A stretch of 64,000 nt of DNA from Extibacter muris. GTDB lineage: Bacteria > Bacillota > Clostridia > Lachnospirales > Lachnospiraceae. Shown one piece after another: positions 9,648 to 18,683 of the stretch (position 1 is the first letter of the stretch; every line of letters begins with the position of its first letter). The translations under genes and the position numbers were made by a program. The DNA lies in contig NZ_SMMX01000016.1 of NCBI RefSeq assembly GCF_004345005.1, positions 1-64,000 of the forward strand. Direction: 5' to 3'. The notes beneath the pieces were generated by a model. It was not told where the DNA came from. It saw only the letters and a list, made by a program, of their open reading frames with translations, and ran no database searches.

Positions 9648-11009
9648 ATGAAGCGCAGCAGGTGGAACCTGATTATCTTACTGTCGCTTGCGATAGCATT
9701 TACCAGCGTATTTGGCACCGCATATGCAGCGGAGCCGGAGGAAGAAAATACAGTCGAAGAAGAGACGCCGGAGCAGAAAGCAGAGCAGGAAGCCTATGAG
9801 ATGCCCGTACAGACTAATGAAGTGAAGAAGTGGCCCAAAGGGCCGTCCACATACGGAGAAGCGGGCATAGTCATGGATGTGGGCACAGGTGCCATATTAT
9901 ACGCCAAGAATATTGACGAGCATGAATACCCCGCAAGCATAACAAAGGTGCTGACGGCTCTCGTGGCTCTGGAGAACGGGCAGCTCACGGATGAAGTGAC
10001 ATTTACCCATGACAGCGTAGCATTTCTTCAGCCGGGGGACTCATCCATCGGGATGAAAGAAGGAGATGTCGTAAGCCTGGACGAAGCGCTTCACGCCACG
10101 CTTCTGGCATCTGCCAACGAGGCGGCTTACGCGGTTGGAGAGAGCGTGGGCAGAAATGCCGGGCACGATTACAGCTGGTTCCTGGAGCAGATGAATGCCA
10201 GATGTAAAGAGCTTGGCGGTGAGAATTCCAACTTTGCCAATACCAACGGCCTGCACGATGAGAACCATTATACATGTGCACGGGACATGGCACTTATCGG
10301 AAGAGAGCTGTTCAAGCACCCGGAGTTCTTTGACATCGTCCAGACACTCAACTATACCATACCAGCCACAGACACATGTGAAGAACACATTTTCCAGCAG
10401 AAGCACAAGATGCTCATGCCGGACAATTCCAACTATTATGAATATGCGGCCGGCGGCAAGACAGGATATACTTCTGACGCGTTGTCCACCCTGATCACTA
10501 TGGCTGAGAAGGATGGCATCCAGCTCGTCTGTGTTGTGCTCAGGACACATGGGTCCAATATCTATTCTGACACGAAGAATTTGCTTGATTATGGATTTAA
10601 CAGTTTCAAAAAAGTAGAAGTGGCAGGAGCTGAGAAGTCTAAAGATGTGGAAGAGATCATAGAGGGTGATGAAGGTGGATATGTCATGCTACCTGATGGA
10701 ATAGAATTCAAAGATCTGGACATGAAGCTTAAGGCAGATGAAAGTGCCCGGGGTGAGGCTGTCCTTACCTATTCATATAAAGGATATGCGCTGGGATCTG
10801 CAAGGGCTAAGCTCAGCAAGTCTTATATAAAGGAACATTCAGCGAAGATAAAAGCAGCCGGCACCAAAGATAACAGGGAAAAGAGCAGCAAGAAAAAATC
10901 GGTATTTGCGGCTGCTGTCATCGCGGCAGGCATACTGATTCTTGTATTTTATATCAGCAGGATTATCAAGAAGCAAAGAAGGCGCAGACGGAGAAGGCGC
11001 CGAAGATAG
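9648..11009 (+). CDS. D-alanyl-D-alanine carboxypeptidase (DacF/DacA type, S11)
   Basis: A 453-residue secreted penicillin-binding protein that trims the terminal D-Ala from peptidoglycan stem peptides. The signal peptide covers about residues 1-28 and a Glu-rich spacer follows. All three active-site motifs are present: SITK (S97, K100), SAN (155-157) and KTG (271-273). A C-terminal beta domain leads to one membrane helix (VFAAAVIAAGILILVFYI) and a tail of almost pure arginine. Most relatives end in an amphipathic helix; this one seems to be anchored at both ends or only at the C-terminus after signal cleavage. GGAGG precedes the ATG. It lies 18 bases after lepB, so they are probably cotranscribed. 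Confidence 0.92.
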   Translation: MKRSRWNLIILLSLAIAFTSVFGTAYAAEPEEENTVEEETPEQKAEQEAYEMPVQTNEVKKWPKGPSTYGEAGIVMDVGTGAILYAKNIDEHEYPASITKVLTALVALENGQLTDEVTFTHDSVAFLQPGDSSIGMKEGDVVSLDEALHATLLASANEAAYAVGESVGRNAGHDYSWFLEQMNARCKELGGENSNFANTNGLHDENHYTCARDMALIGRELFKHPEFFDIVQTLNYTIPATDTCEEHIFQQKHKMLMPDNSNYYEYAAGGKTGYTSDALSTLITMAEKDGIQLVCVVLRTHGSNIYSDTKNLLDYGFNSFKKVEVAGAEKSKDVEEIIEGDEGGYVMLPDGIEFKDLDMKLKADESARGEAVLTYSYKGYALGSARAKLSKSYIKEHSAKIKAAGTKDNREKSSKKKSVFAAAVIAAGILILVFYISRIIKKQRRRRRRRRRR

Positions 11010-11066
11010 TTATAGGATGACAAAGAGCAGAACCGGAGCAATAGCCGGCATTTAACGGTAGAATAA

Positions 11067-11097
11067 AAGAAAACCCTTGACTATCAAGGGTTTTCTT
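11067..11097 (+). terminator. Intrinsic terminator after the carboxypeptidase gene
   Basis: A perfect 14-bp stem (11067-11080 with 11084-11097) with a 3-base loop, flanked by A-rich and T-rich tracts. It overlaps the -35 region of the next promoter. Confidence 0.85.
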
Positions 11098-11105
11098 ACT
11101 ATAAT
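11077..11105 (+). promoter_or_regulatory. Putative promoter of the ileS T-box transcript
   Basis: TTGACT (11077-11082) lies 17 bases from TATAAT (11100-11105). The -35 hexamer is inside the loop-proximal part of the preceding terminator hairpin. Transcription would start near 11112, just ahead of the T-box. Confidence 0.6.
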
Positions 11106-11111
11106 AAAGCA

Positions 11112-11359
11112 GAATATAAAAAATGTTGACGAAGACAGTAAGATATATCCAAACGCTATAGAGAGCCGGGGACGGTGGAAGCCCGGCGCAAGTAAGTTAT
11201 ATCTGAATATCACTTCCGAGTTGCGGATGTCGAAAGGTGGCAAAGCCCAGTAGATGCCGACGGATTTCCCCCGTTACAGGGAAGGCATATGGCAGTATGT
11301 TTAGGTGGTTTACAAACGAAGCTTTAGCTTTCGTCCTATTCAGGGCGGAAGTTTTTTTT
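11112..11359 (+). promoter_or_regulatory. T-box riboswitch, isoleucine-specific (ileS leader)
   Basis: The leader has typical T-box landmarks: a Stem I with AGAGAGCCGG and GGTGGAAGCCCGGC; a specifier region GAATATCACTTCCGAG with the Ile codon ATC at 11209-11211; and a T-box core AGGTGG at 11303-11308. A terminator hairpin follows (11328-11337 with 11342-11351, two G-U pairs) with eight T residues at 11352-11359. Uncharged tRNA-Ile should stabilise the antiterminator and allow ileS expression. The specifier agrees with the downstream gene. Confidence 0.9.
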
Positions 11360-11381
11360 GACCCAAATTTAAATTATGAAA

Positions 11382-11458
11382 AGGGACACCCTGAATTTAA
11401 TTTGGGACGGGGTATTTCTAGAAATACCCCGTCCCCAACATGGAATTGCCGTGTCCCT
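11382..11458. repeat. Nested palindromic element 1 (GGGACGG family)
   Basis: The inner part is a perfect 32-bp palindrome (11404-11435; half-site GGGACGGGGTATTTCT). Outer arms AGGGACAC (11382-11389) and GTGTCCCT (11451-11458) pair around it. It lies between the T-box terminator and the ileS ribosome-binding site, so it is part of the ileS mRNA leader. It shares arm sequences with elements at 19.5, 19.9, 20.7, 21.5 and 62.0 kb. Confidence 0.8.
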
Positions 11459-11483
11459 GACGGTTGTGTAAGGAGGAAGAGGA

Positions 11484-14400
11484 ATGTATAAGAAGGTTTC
11501 AACGGATTTGAATTTTGTTGAAAGGGAGAAAGCGACTGAGAAGTTCTGGAAGGAGAACGATGTTTTTGAAAAGAGCATGAAGGAGAAGGACGGTAATGAT
11601 ATCTACATGTTCTATGACGGGCCTCCGACTGCGAATGGCAAGCCTCACATCGGCCATGTGCTTAGCCGCGTCATCAAGGATATGATTCCGAGATACCGTA
11701 CGATGAAGGGGTATGAAGTCCCGAGAAAGGCTGGATGGGACACTCATGGCTTGCCGGTTGAGCTGGAGGTGGAGAAGCTTCTCGGCCTGGACGGAAAGGA
11801 GCAGATTGAGGAATATGGTCTGGAACCGTTTATTGATAAATGTAAAGAAAGCGTATGGAAATATAAAAGGATGTGGGAGGACTTCTCCAGTACGGTCGGT
11901 TTCTGGGCTGATATGAATCACCCATATGTGACCTACCACAATGACTTTATCGAATCAGAGTGGTGGGCTTTGAAGAAGATCTGGGATAAGGGCCTCTTGT
12001 ACAAGGGATTCAAGATTGTACCTTACTGCCCGCGCTGCGGCACGCCGCTGTCTGCACAAGAGGTGGCACAGGGATATAAAGATGTAAAGGAACGTTCTGC
12101 GATTGTTCGTTTTAAAGTGAAGGACGAGGATGCGTATATCCTTGCATGGACGACTACGCCATGGACCTTGCCATCCAATATCGGTCTCTGTGTGAACCCG
12201 GCTGAGGATTATGTGAAGGTCAAGGCTGCTGACGGCTATGTATACTATCTGGCGGAGGCGCTGCTGGATAAAGTGCTTGGCAAGCTTGCGGAAGAAGGCG
12301 GGACTGCATATGAGGTTCTGGAAAAGTATAAAGGGCAGGATCTGGAGTATAAGGAATATGAACCGCTCTTTTCCTGTGCGGCAGAATGCGCACAGAAACA
12401 GAATAAGAAAGCGTTCTTTGTCACCTGCGACTCATACGTAACACTCACGGACGGTACGGGCGTTGTCCATATAGCGCCGGCTTTTGGGGAGGATGATGCC
12501 AAAGTCGGACGTAAGTACGACATGCCGTTTGTTCAGCTCGTGGACGAGAAAGGCAACATGAGCGAGACGACTCCGTATCCCGGCGTATTCGTGAAGAAAG
12601 CAGATCCGCTCGTGCTGAAGGATCTGGAAGAACAGGGCCTTTTATTTGAAGCACCTAAGTTTGAACACAGCTATCCACACTGCTGGAGATGTGACTCGCC
12701 GCTCATCTACTACGCACGTGAATCATGGTTCATCAATATGACGGCAGTAAAGGATGACTTGATTGCCAATAACAATACTATCAACTGGATTCCGGAGAGC
12801 ATCGGCAAAGGCCGCTTCGGCGACTGGCTGGAAAATGTCCAGGACTGGGGCATCAGCCGTAACCGATATTGGGGAACTCCTTTGAACATCTGGGAGTGTG
12901 GCTGTGGACATCAGCATTCTATCGGCAGCATAGAGGAGCTGAAGTCTATGTCCGACAACTGTCCGGACGATATCGAGCTCCATCGCCCATATATTGATGA
13001 AGTGACAGTCAAGTGTCCGAAGTGCGGCAAGGAGATGCGCCGCGTGCCTGAGGTTGTCGACTGCTGGTTTGACTCAGGTGCGATGCCGTTTGCGCAGCAT
13101 CATTATCCATTTGAAAATAAAGAACTATTTGAAAAGCAGTTCCCGGCGGATTTCATTTCAGAGGCTGTGGATCAGACGAGAGGATGGTTCTATTCTCTGC
13201 TGGCAATATCTACGTTGATATTTAATAAAGCTCCATATAAGAATGTTATCGTGCTTGGACATGTGCAGGATGAAAATGGACAGAAGATGAGCAAGTCAAA
13301 AGGAAATGCGGTAGATCCGTTTGACGCTCTTGATAAGTACGGCGCGGATGCAATCCGCTGGTACTTCTATGTGAACAGTGCCCCGTGGCTTTCGAACCGT
13401 TTCCACGGCAAAGCAGTGACGGAAGGACAGCGCAAGTTCATGGGTACATTGTGGAATACGTATGCGTTCTTTGTGCTGTATGCAAATATTGACGAATTTG
13501 ACGCGACAAAATATGTGCTCGATTATGACAGGCTGTCAGTCATGGACAAATGGCTGCTTTCCAAGATGAATACTCTTGTTAAAGAAGTAGACAATGACCT
13601 GGAGAACTATCGTATACCGGAGGCTGCAAGAGCGCTGCAGGATTTTGTAGATGATATGAGCAACTGGTATGTCAGAAGAAGCCGGGAACGCTTCTGGGCA
13701 AAAGGCATGGAGCAGGATAAGATCAATGCCTATATGACACTGTATACAGCACTTGTGACAGTCTGCAAGGCAGCTGCCCCGATGATACCGTTCATGACAG
13801 AAGATATATATCAGAACCTTGTGAGATGCATTGATAAGGAGGCGCCGGAAAGCATACACTTGTGTGATTTCCCTGCAGCAGACGAAAGCTGCATCGACAC
13901 AGAGCTCGAGTCCAATATGGAGAAAGTGCTGAAGCTTGTCGTCATGGGCCGTGCATGCCGCAATACTGCCAATATCAAGAACCGCCAGCCTATCGGTCAG
14001 ATGTATATAAAGGCTGATTTCGAGCTTCCTATGTTCTATCAGGATATCGTTACGGATGAACTAAATGTAAAAACTATGACATTTACACAAGAGGTTCGTG
14101 CTTTTACTTCCTATAGTTTTAAACCTCAGCTAAAGACAGTGGGGCCAAAATATGGTAAAATGTTAGGAAGCATCAAATCAGCACTCGATTCTCTGGACGG
14201 CAATGCGGCTATGGATGAACTGAATGCGGCAGGTGCACTGAAGCTGGATATAAATGGCCAGGAGGTTACGTTATTCCGTGAGGACCTGCTGATTGAAACC
14301 GCACAGACGGAAGGCTATGTGTCTGAAAATGACAATGGTATTACTGTAGTGCTGGATACGAATCTGTCCGAGGAACTTCTGGAAGAAGGATTTGTCCGTG

Positions 14401-14633
14401 AGATTATAAGCAAGATACAGACGATGCGTAAAGAAGCTGATTTTGAAGTGATGGATAAGATAGAAGTAACTTATGAAGGTACAGAGAAAGCAGAAAAGGT
14501 ATTTGCCGACAATGCGGATGTCATTGCGGAGGAGACACTTGCGCTGAATATGACGAAGGCGGCTCCGGAGGGTTTTGTAAAAGACTGGAAGATTAACGGA
14601 GAAGAGGTAAAATTAGGTGTTCAGAAGAAGTAA
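11484..14633 (+). CDS. ileS: Isoleucyl-tRNA synthetase
   Basis: This 1049-residue class Ia synthetase charges tRNA-Ile with isoleucine. The HIGH motif is PHIGH (H55-H58) and the KMSKS motif is exact at K601-S605 (QKMSKSKGN). Between them is the editing domain (TTTPWTLPSN region). An anticodon-binding domain follows KMSKS. The length and the C-terminal part resemble the longer, eukaryote-like IleRS type found in many clostridia. An AGGAGG site precedes the ATG. It is controlled by the Ile T-box upstream and is followed at once by glgP. Confidence 0.97.
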   Translation: MYKKVSTDLNFVEREKATEKFWKENDVFEKSMKEKDGNDIYMFYDGPPTANGKPHIGHVLSRVIKDMIPRYRTMKGYEVPRKAGWDTHGLPVELEVEKLLGLDGKEQIEEYGLEPFIDKCKESVWKYKRMWEDFSSTVGFWADMNHPYVTYHNDFIESEWWALKKIWDKGLLYKGFKIVPYCPRCGTPLSAQEVAQGYKDVKERSAIVRFKVKDEDAYILAWTTTPWTLPSNIGLCVNPAEDYVKVKAADGYVYYLAEALLDKVLGKLAEEGGTAYEVLEKYKGQDLEYKEYEPLFSCAAECAQKQNKKAFFVTCDSYVTLTDGTGVVHIAPAFGEDDAKVGRKYDMPFVQLVDEKGNMSETTPYPGVFVKKADPLVLKDLEEQGLLFEAPKFEHSYPHCWRCDSPLIYYARESWFINMTAVKDDLIANNNTINWIPESIGKGRFGDWLENVQDWGISRNRYWGTPLNIWECGCGHQHSIGSIEELKSMSDNCPDDIELHRPYIDEVTVKCPKCGKEMRRVPEVVDCWFDSGAMPFAQHHYPFENKELFEKQFPADFISEAVDQTRGWFYSLLAISTLIFNKAPYKNVIVLGHVQDENGQKMSKSKGNAVDPFDALDKYGADAIRWYFYVNSAPWLSNRFHGKAVTEGQRKFMGTLWNTYAFFVLYANIDEFDATKYVLDYDRLSVMDKWLLSKMNTLVKEVDNDLENYRIPEAARALQDFVDDMSNWYVRRSRERFWAKGMEQDKINAYMTLYTALVTVCKAAAPMIPFMTEDIYQNLVRCIDKEAPESIHLCDFPAADESCIDTELESNMEKVLKLVVMGRACRNTANIKNRQPIGQMYIKADFELPMFYQDIVTDELNVKTMTFTQEVRAFTSYSFKPQLKTVGPKYGKMLGSIKSALDSLDGNAAMDELNAAGALKLDINGQEVTLFREDLLIETAQTEGYVSENDNGITVVLDTNLSEELLEEGFVREIISKIQTMRKEADFEVMDKIEVTYEGTEKAEKVFADNADVIAEETLALNMTKAAPEGFVKDWKINGEEVKLGVQKK

Positions 14634-14643
14634 AGGGGAAAAT

Positions 14644-17106
14644 ATGTATAATCCGATTTTTGAAAAAGAAAAGTTTAAGAGAGAGGTTACGAATAATGTA
14701 AAGACTTTATTCCGTAAGTCCGTTGAGGAGGCAACCCCTCAGCAGTTGTTCCAGGCAGTATCTTACGCGATTAAGGAAGTCATCATAGATGACTGGATTG
14801 CGACACAGAAAGCATACAATGAGCAGGATCCGAAGATAGTGTATTACATGTCTATGGAATTTCTCATGGGCAGGGCGCTGGGAAATAATCTGATTAACAT
14901 GACTGCTTATAAGGAAGTGGCAGAAGCACTGGACGAGATGGGTATTGACCTCAATACTATAGAAGATGAAGAACCAGACGCAGCTCTTGGCAACGGAGGT
15001 CTGGGACGTCTTGCGGCATGCTTCCTGGATTCCCTGGCAACGCTTGGATATGCAGCATACGGGTGCGGAATCCGTTACCGTTATGGGATGTTCAAACAGA
15101 AGATCGAGGACGGCTATCAGATCGAGACGCCGGATAACTGGCTCAAAAACGGGAACCCTTTTGAGCTGAGACGACCGGAATACGCTAGGGAAGTGCGGTT
15201 TGGCGGGAATATCCGTGTGGAATATGACGAGGTAGGAAAGACGCATTTCGTACAGGAGCATTATGAATCTGTGCGCGCGGTTCCTTATGATATGCCGATT
15301 GTCGGCTATAACAACCATATGGTCAATACGCTCCGTATCTGGGATGCAGAGCCGATAGTTGACTTTCAGCTGGATGAATTTGACCGCGGGGACTACCACA
15401 AAGCGGTAGAACAGGAAAATCTTGCAAAAAACATCGTTGAAGTACTTTATCCAAATGACAACCATTACGCAGGTAAAGAACTGAGACTGAAGCAGCAGTA
15501 TTTCTTCATATCTGCAAGCATACAGCAGGCGGTAGCGAAGTATAAGACGACGCATGATGATATCCATAAGCTTCCGGAGAAAGTGACATTCCAGATGAAC
15601 GATACCCATCCGACCGTCGCTGTCGCGGAATTAATGCGTATCCTTCTAGACGAGGAGGGGCTTGGCTGGAACGAAGCATGGGAGATTACGACACATACCT
15701 GCGCATATACGAACCACACGATTATGGCAGAAGCTTTGGAGAAATGGCCGATTGACTTGTTCTCAAGGCTGCTTCCCCGTGTCTACCAGATCATACAGGA
15801 AATCGACCGGCGCTTTGTGGAACAGATCCGTCATCAGTACCCAGGAGACGAAGGCAAGGTAAAGAGAATGGCTATTCTTATGGATGGGCAGGTAAAGATG
15901 GCCCACCTTGCGATTGTCGCGGGATATTCCGTGAACGGTGTCGCAGCACTCCATACGGAGATACTCAAAAAGCAGGAGCTGCGTGACTTCTACGAGATGA
16001 TGCCGTCGAAGTTCAACAATAAGACGAACGGTATCACACAAAGACGTTTCCTCATGCACGGCAATCCGCTGCTTGCGGACTGGGTGACCGACAAGCTCGG
16101 CACGAAGGACTGGATAACCGACTTATCACTTATGGATGGTCTTAAGGAATGGGCTGATGACGGGGAAGCTCTTCAGGAATTCATGAGCATCAAGTATAAA
16201 AATAAGGAGCGGCTGGCACAATATATACTGGAGCATAATGGGATAGAAATCGATCCCCGTTCGATTTTTGATGTACAGGTGAAGCGCCTTCATGAATATA
16301 AGCGCCAGCTTTTGAATATCCTGCATGTGATGTATCTGTACAACCAGATTAAGGAGCATCCGGAAAAGAGCTTCTATCCAAGGACATTTATATTTGGGGC
16401 CAAGGCATCTGCGGGCTATATTCGTGCAAAGCAGATAATCAAGCTGATCAACTCCGTGGCGGATGTTGTCAATAATGACCGCAGCATCAACGGTAAACTC
16501 AAGGTAGTGTTCATAGAAGATTACCGCGTGTCCAATGCTGAACTGCTATTTGCAGGGGCGGATGTGAGCGAGCAGATATCAACCGCGTCCAAGGAGGCTT
16601 CGGGTACGGGCAACATGAAGTTCATGCTGAACGGTGCGCCTACACTTGGCACGATGGATGGTGCGAATGTTGAGATAGTGCAGGAGGTAGGAATCGAGAA
16701 TGCATTTATCTTCGGACTGAGCTCAGATGAAGTTATCAGCTATGAACAGAACGGGGGCTATAACCCAGTCGATATATATAACAGTGACCACGAAATCCGC
16801 CGTGTAGTGGACCAGCTGGTTGATGGTACATACGGATATGGCAACCGTGAGATGTACCGCGATCTGTATAATTCGCTTTTGAATACGAAGAGCAGCAGCA
16901 GGGCAGATATGTATTTTATCCTGAAGGACTTCAGGGCTTATGCAGAGGCGCAGGAAAAGGTTGAGGCTGCATACAGAGACCGTGACAGATGGGCCAGGAT
17001 GGCACTTCTTAATACGGCGAGCTGTGGAAAGTTTTCATCCGACCGTACGATTGAAGAGTATGTAAAGGATATCTGGCACCTCGATAAACTGACCGTGGAG
17101 GTATAA
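14644..17106 (+). CDS. glgP: Glycogen/starch/alpha-glucan phosphorylase
   Basis: This 820-residue GT35 enzyme releases glucose 1-phosphate from alpha-1,4-glucans. The PLP-site motif EASGTGNMKFMLNGAPTLGT is intact, as are ALGNGGLGRLAACFLDS and FQMNDTHPTVAVAEL. The ATG at 14644 was chosen because AAAGGGG lies just upstream; an in-frame ATG at 14617 lies inside the end of ileS. The gap to ileS is 10 bases, so part of its expression may come by read-through from the T-box-controlled ileS transcript. No other glycogen gene is in the window. Confidence 0.95.
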   Translation: MYNPIFEKEKFKREVTNNVKTLFRKSVEEATPQQLFQAVSYAIKEVIIDDWIATQKAYNEQDPKIVYYMSMEFLMGRALGNNLINMTAYKEVAEALDEMGIDLNTIEDEEPDAALGNGGLGRLAACFLDSLATLGYAAYGCGIRYRYGMFKQKIEDGYQIETPDNWLKNGNPFELRRPEYAREVRFGGNIRVEYDEVGKTHFVQEHYESVRAVPYDMPIVGYNNHMVNTLRIWDAEPIVDFQLDEFDRGDYHKAVEQENLAKNIVEVLYPNDNHYAGKELRLKQQYFFISASIQQAVAKYKTTHDDIHKLPEKVTFQMNDTHPTVAVAELMRILLDEEGLGWNEAWEITTHTCAYTNHTIMAEALEKWPIDLFSRLLPRVYQIIQEIDRRFVEQIRHQYPGDEGKVKRMAILMDGQVKMAHLAIVAGYSVNGVAALHTEILKKQELRDFYEMMPSKFNNKTNGITQRRFLMHGNPLLADWVTDKLGTKDWITDLSLMDGLKEWADDGEALQEFMSIKYKNKERLAQYILEHNGIEIDPRSIFDVQVKRLHEYKRQLLNILHVMYLYNQIKEHPEKSFYPRTFIFGAKASAGYIRAKQIIKLINSVADVVNNDRSINGKLKVVFIEDYRVSNAELLFAGADVSEQISTASKEASGTGNMKFMLNGAPTLGTMDGANVEIVQEVGIENAFIFGLSSDEVISYEQNGGYNPVDIYNSDHEIRRVVDQLVDGTYGYGNREMYRDLYNSLLNTKSSSRADMYFILKDFRAYAEAQEKVEAAYRDRDRWARMALLNTASCGKFSSDRTIEEYVKDIWHLDKLTVEV

Positions 17107-17108
17107 CT

Positions 17109-17705
17109 ATGCATGAAAGAAGTGGCCTGGCAATAGTAATATTAATCTATCTGCTGGTTCTGGGCGCTATAGGAATTGCCGCGTTGGCATCCTATATATT
17201 GCAGGGAATCGGCATGTATACACTTGGTAAGAAGAGGGGGATGAGATACCCTTGGCTTGCATTTATTCCATATGCGAGAGTCTACTATCAGGGAGAACTA
17301 TGCGGACCGTTGGTATTCAAGAAGCGGAGGATGGATAATCCAGGCATATGGCTTCTTGTGATACCGATAGCATCGGGAGTCATAACCGGAATATTTACCG
17401 TGATGGTCTGGGCCGGGATGCTGGCAAATATCGTTCGCCTGTCCGACTATGCATATATTTCTTACTATACCATTTTTGATATGTTTTCAGGCTTCGGGAG
17501 TGGAATTATGCTGCTGGCGTTCCTGGGGCTCATCCTTTTTACCCTGGCTGCGGCGGCCGTGCAGAAGACGCTTACCGTGCTTGTGAACCGCCAGATATAT
17601 GAAAGGTACACGGACGGGAACTATGCAGTAACACATGCGGTGCTCGGTATATTTGTTCCTCTTTATACGGCAGTTTACTTCTTTATTATAAGAAACAGGG
17701 AATAA
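17109..17705 (+). CDS. Polytopic membrane protein of unknown function
   Basis: A 198-residue protein with about four to five predicted membrane helices (near residues 6-28, 76-100, 115-145 and 170-190) and a conserved-looking GKKRGMRYPWLAFIPYARVYY segment after the first helix. The segment resembles small clostridial membrane proteins in which a 'WLAFIPY' turn follows the first helix. It starts 2 bases after glgP, with GGAGG inside the end of glgP, so translation is probably coupled. Function unknown. Confidence 0.75.
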   Translation: MHERSGLAIVILIYLLVLGAIGIAALASYILQGIGMYTLGKKRGMRYPWLAFIPYARVYYQGELCGPLVFKKRRMDNPGIWLLVIPIASGVITGIFTVMVWAGMLANIVRLSDYAYISYYTIFDMFSGFGSGIMLLAFLGLILFTLAAAAVQKTLTVLVNRQIYERYTDGNYAVTHAVLGIFVPLYTAVYFFIIRNRE

Positions 17706-17711
17706 ATCTTC

Positions 17712-17746
17712 ATACCCTTCCATACAGTGTATGGGAGGGTATTTTT
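17712..17746 (+). terminator. Hairpin overlapping the spoIID ribosome-binding site
   Basis: A 14-bp stem (17712-17725 with 17729-17742, one G-U pair), a 3-base loop and a run of five T residues (17742-17746). It can act as a terminator for the glgP unit. Its 3' arm contains GGGAGGGT, which is the only good ribosome-binding site for the spoIID ATG at 17747. Confidence 0.8.
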
Positions 17747-18637
17747 ATGCGGCAAAGACTGAAACAATGGGGATGTTATCTAATCATCATAATATTATTA
17801 CCGTATGTGGTGACCGTATTTTTAAATGGGCCAAGCATTACGGCAACCTCCCATGTGGACAGCACATATGTCAAAGTAAAGACAGCGTCCGGAGAGGAAG
17901 TTAAGATGCCGATTGAAGAATACTGTATCGGTATTCTGGCGCGGGAGATTCCTGTGTCATATAAAGCAGAAGCGTTGAAGGCCCAGGCCGTGCTTGTACG
18001 TACGGATGTATACAAAAAAATAAAAGAGGCAGGCAGCGATACGGTACTGTCTGATGAGTTCTGGACGACAAAGCAGATGGAAGATGCATGGGGAGTCAGC
18101 AAATATTCCAAGTATTATGACAGGCTGAAAAGGGCTTGGAACGAAACCGAGGGGCAGGTACTGATGTATGGAGAGAATCTGGCTGTGACTCCATTCTTCC
18201 GTATCAGCAACGGGAGTACACGTGACGGAAAAGAGGCGCTGGGAAGTGAAGATTATCCTTATCTGAAAATCGTAGACTGTCCGCTTGACATCGAAGCGGA
18301 AGAGCAGATACAGACGGTGACGATAGAAGATATGGATGCTGAAGTGACCGCCTTTGACACCGCCGGATATGTTACGAGTGTCCGCGTAGGGCAGGAGAAC
18401 ATAAGCGGAGAAGAATTCCGTACTACATACGGACTTGCATCCGGCTGCTTTACACTGCAGAAATATAACGGGAAGCTCAGGATAACGACGAGAGGAGTAG
18501 GGCACGGACTTGGCATGAGCCAGTATACTGCCAATGAGATGGCAAAAAAGGGGAAAGACTATAAGGAAATACTGCAAAAATTTTTTGAAGGAACAGAATT
18601 AAAAGAAGTAGCAGAAATATTAATAGACACGGAATAA
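17747..18637 (+). CDS. spoIID: Stage II sporulation protein D
   Basis: This 296-residue SpoIID/LytB-family protein has an N-terminal membrane anchor (YLIIIILLPYVVTVFL). The transglycosylase domain carries PIEEYCIGILAREIP, an acidic catalytic region EALKAQAVLVRT, and the C-terminal GVGHGLGMSQYTANEMA signature. SpoIID degrades peptidoglycan glycan strands during engulfment in the mother cell, together with SpoIIP and SpoIIM. The SpoIIQ-like gene follows 46 bases downstream, an arrangement common in clostridia. The ribosome-binding site is inside a hairpin, which suggests that read-through transcripts are poorly translated. Confidence 0.93.
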   Translation: MRQRLKQWGCYLIIIILLPYVVTVFLNGPSITATSHVDSTYVKVKTASGEEVKMPIEEYCIGILAREIPVSYKAEALKAQAVLVRTDVYKKIKEAGSDTVLSDEFWTTKQMEDAWGVSKYSKYYDRLKRAWNETEGQVLMYGENLAVTPFFRISNGSTRDGKEALGSEDYPYLKIVDCPLDIEAEEQIQTVTIEDMDAEVTAFDTAGYVTSVRVGQENISGEEFRTTYGLASGCFTLQKYNGKLRITTRGVGHGLGMSQYTANEMAKKGKDYKEILQKFFEGTELKEVAEILIDTE

Positions 18638-18683
18638 GTATATCACTATCTGGCAAAAATATAGTCAGAGGTGGTGATAAAAA

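Noticed and set aside
14707-15609. 300-codon antisense frame in glgP
   Set aside because: glgP is conserved through the whole stretch; the antisense frame has no start signals or recognisable domain.
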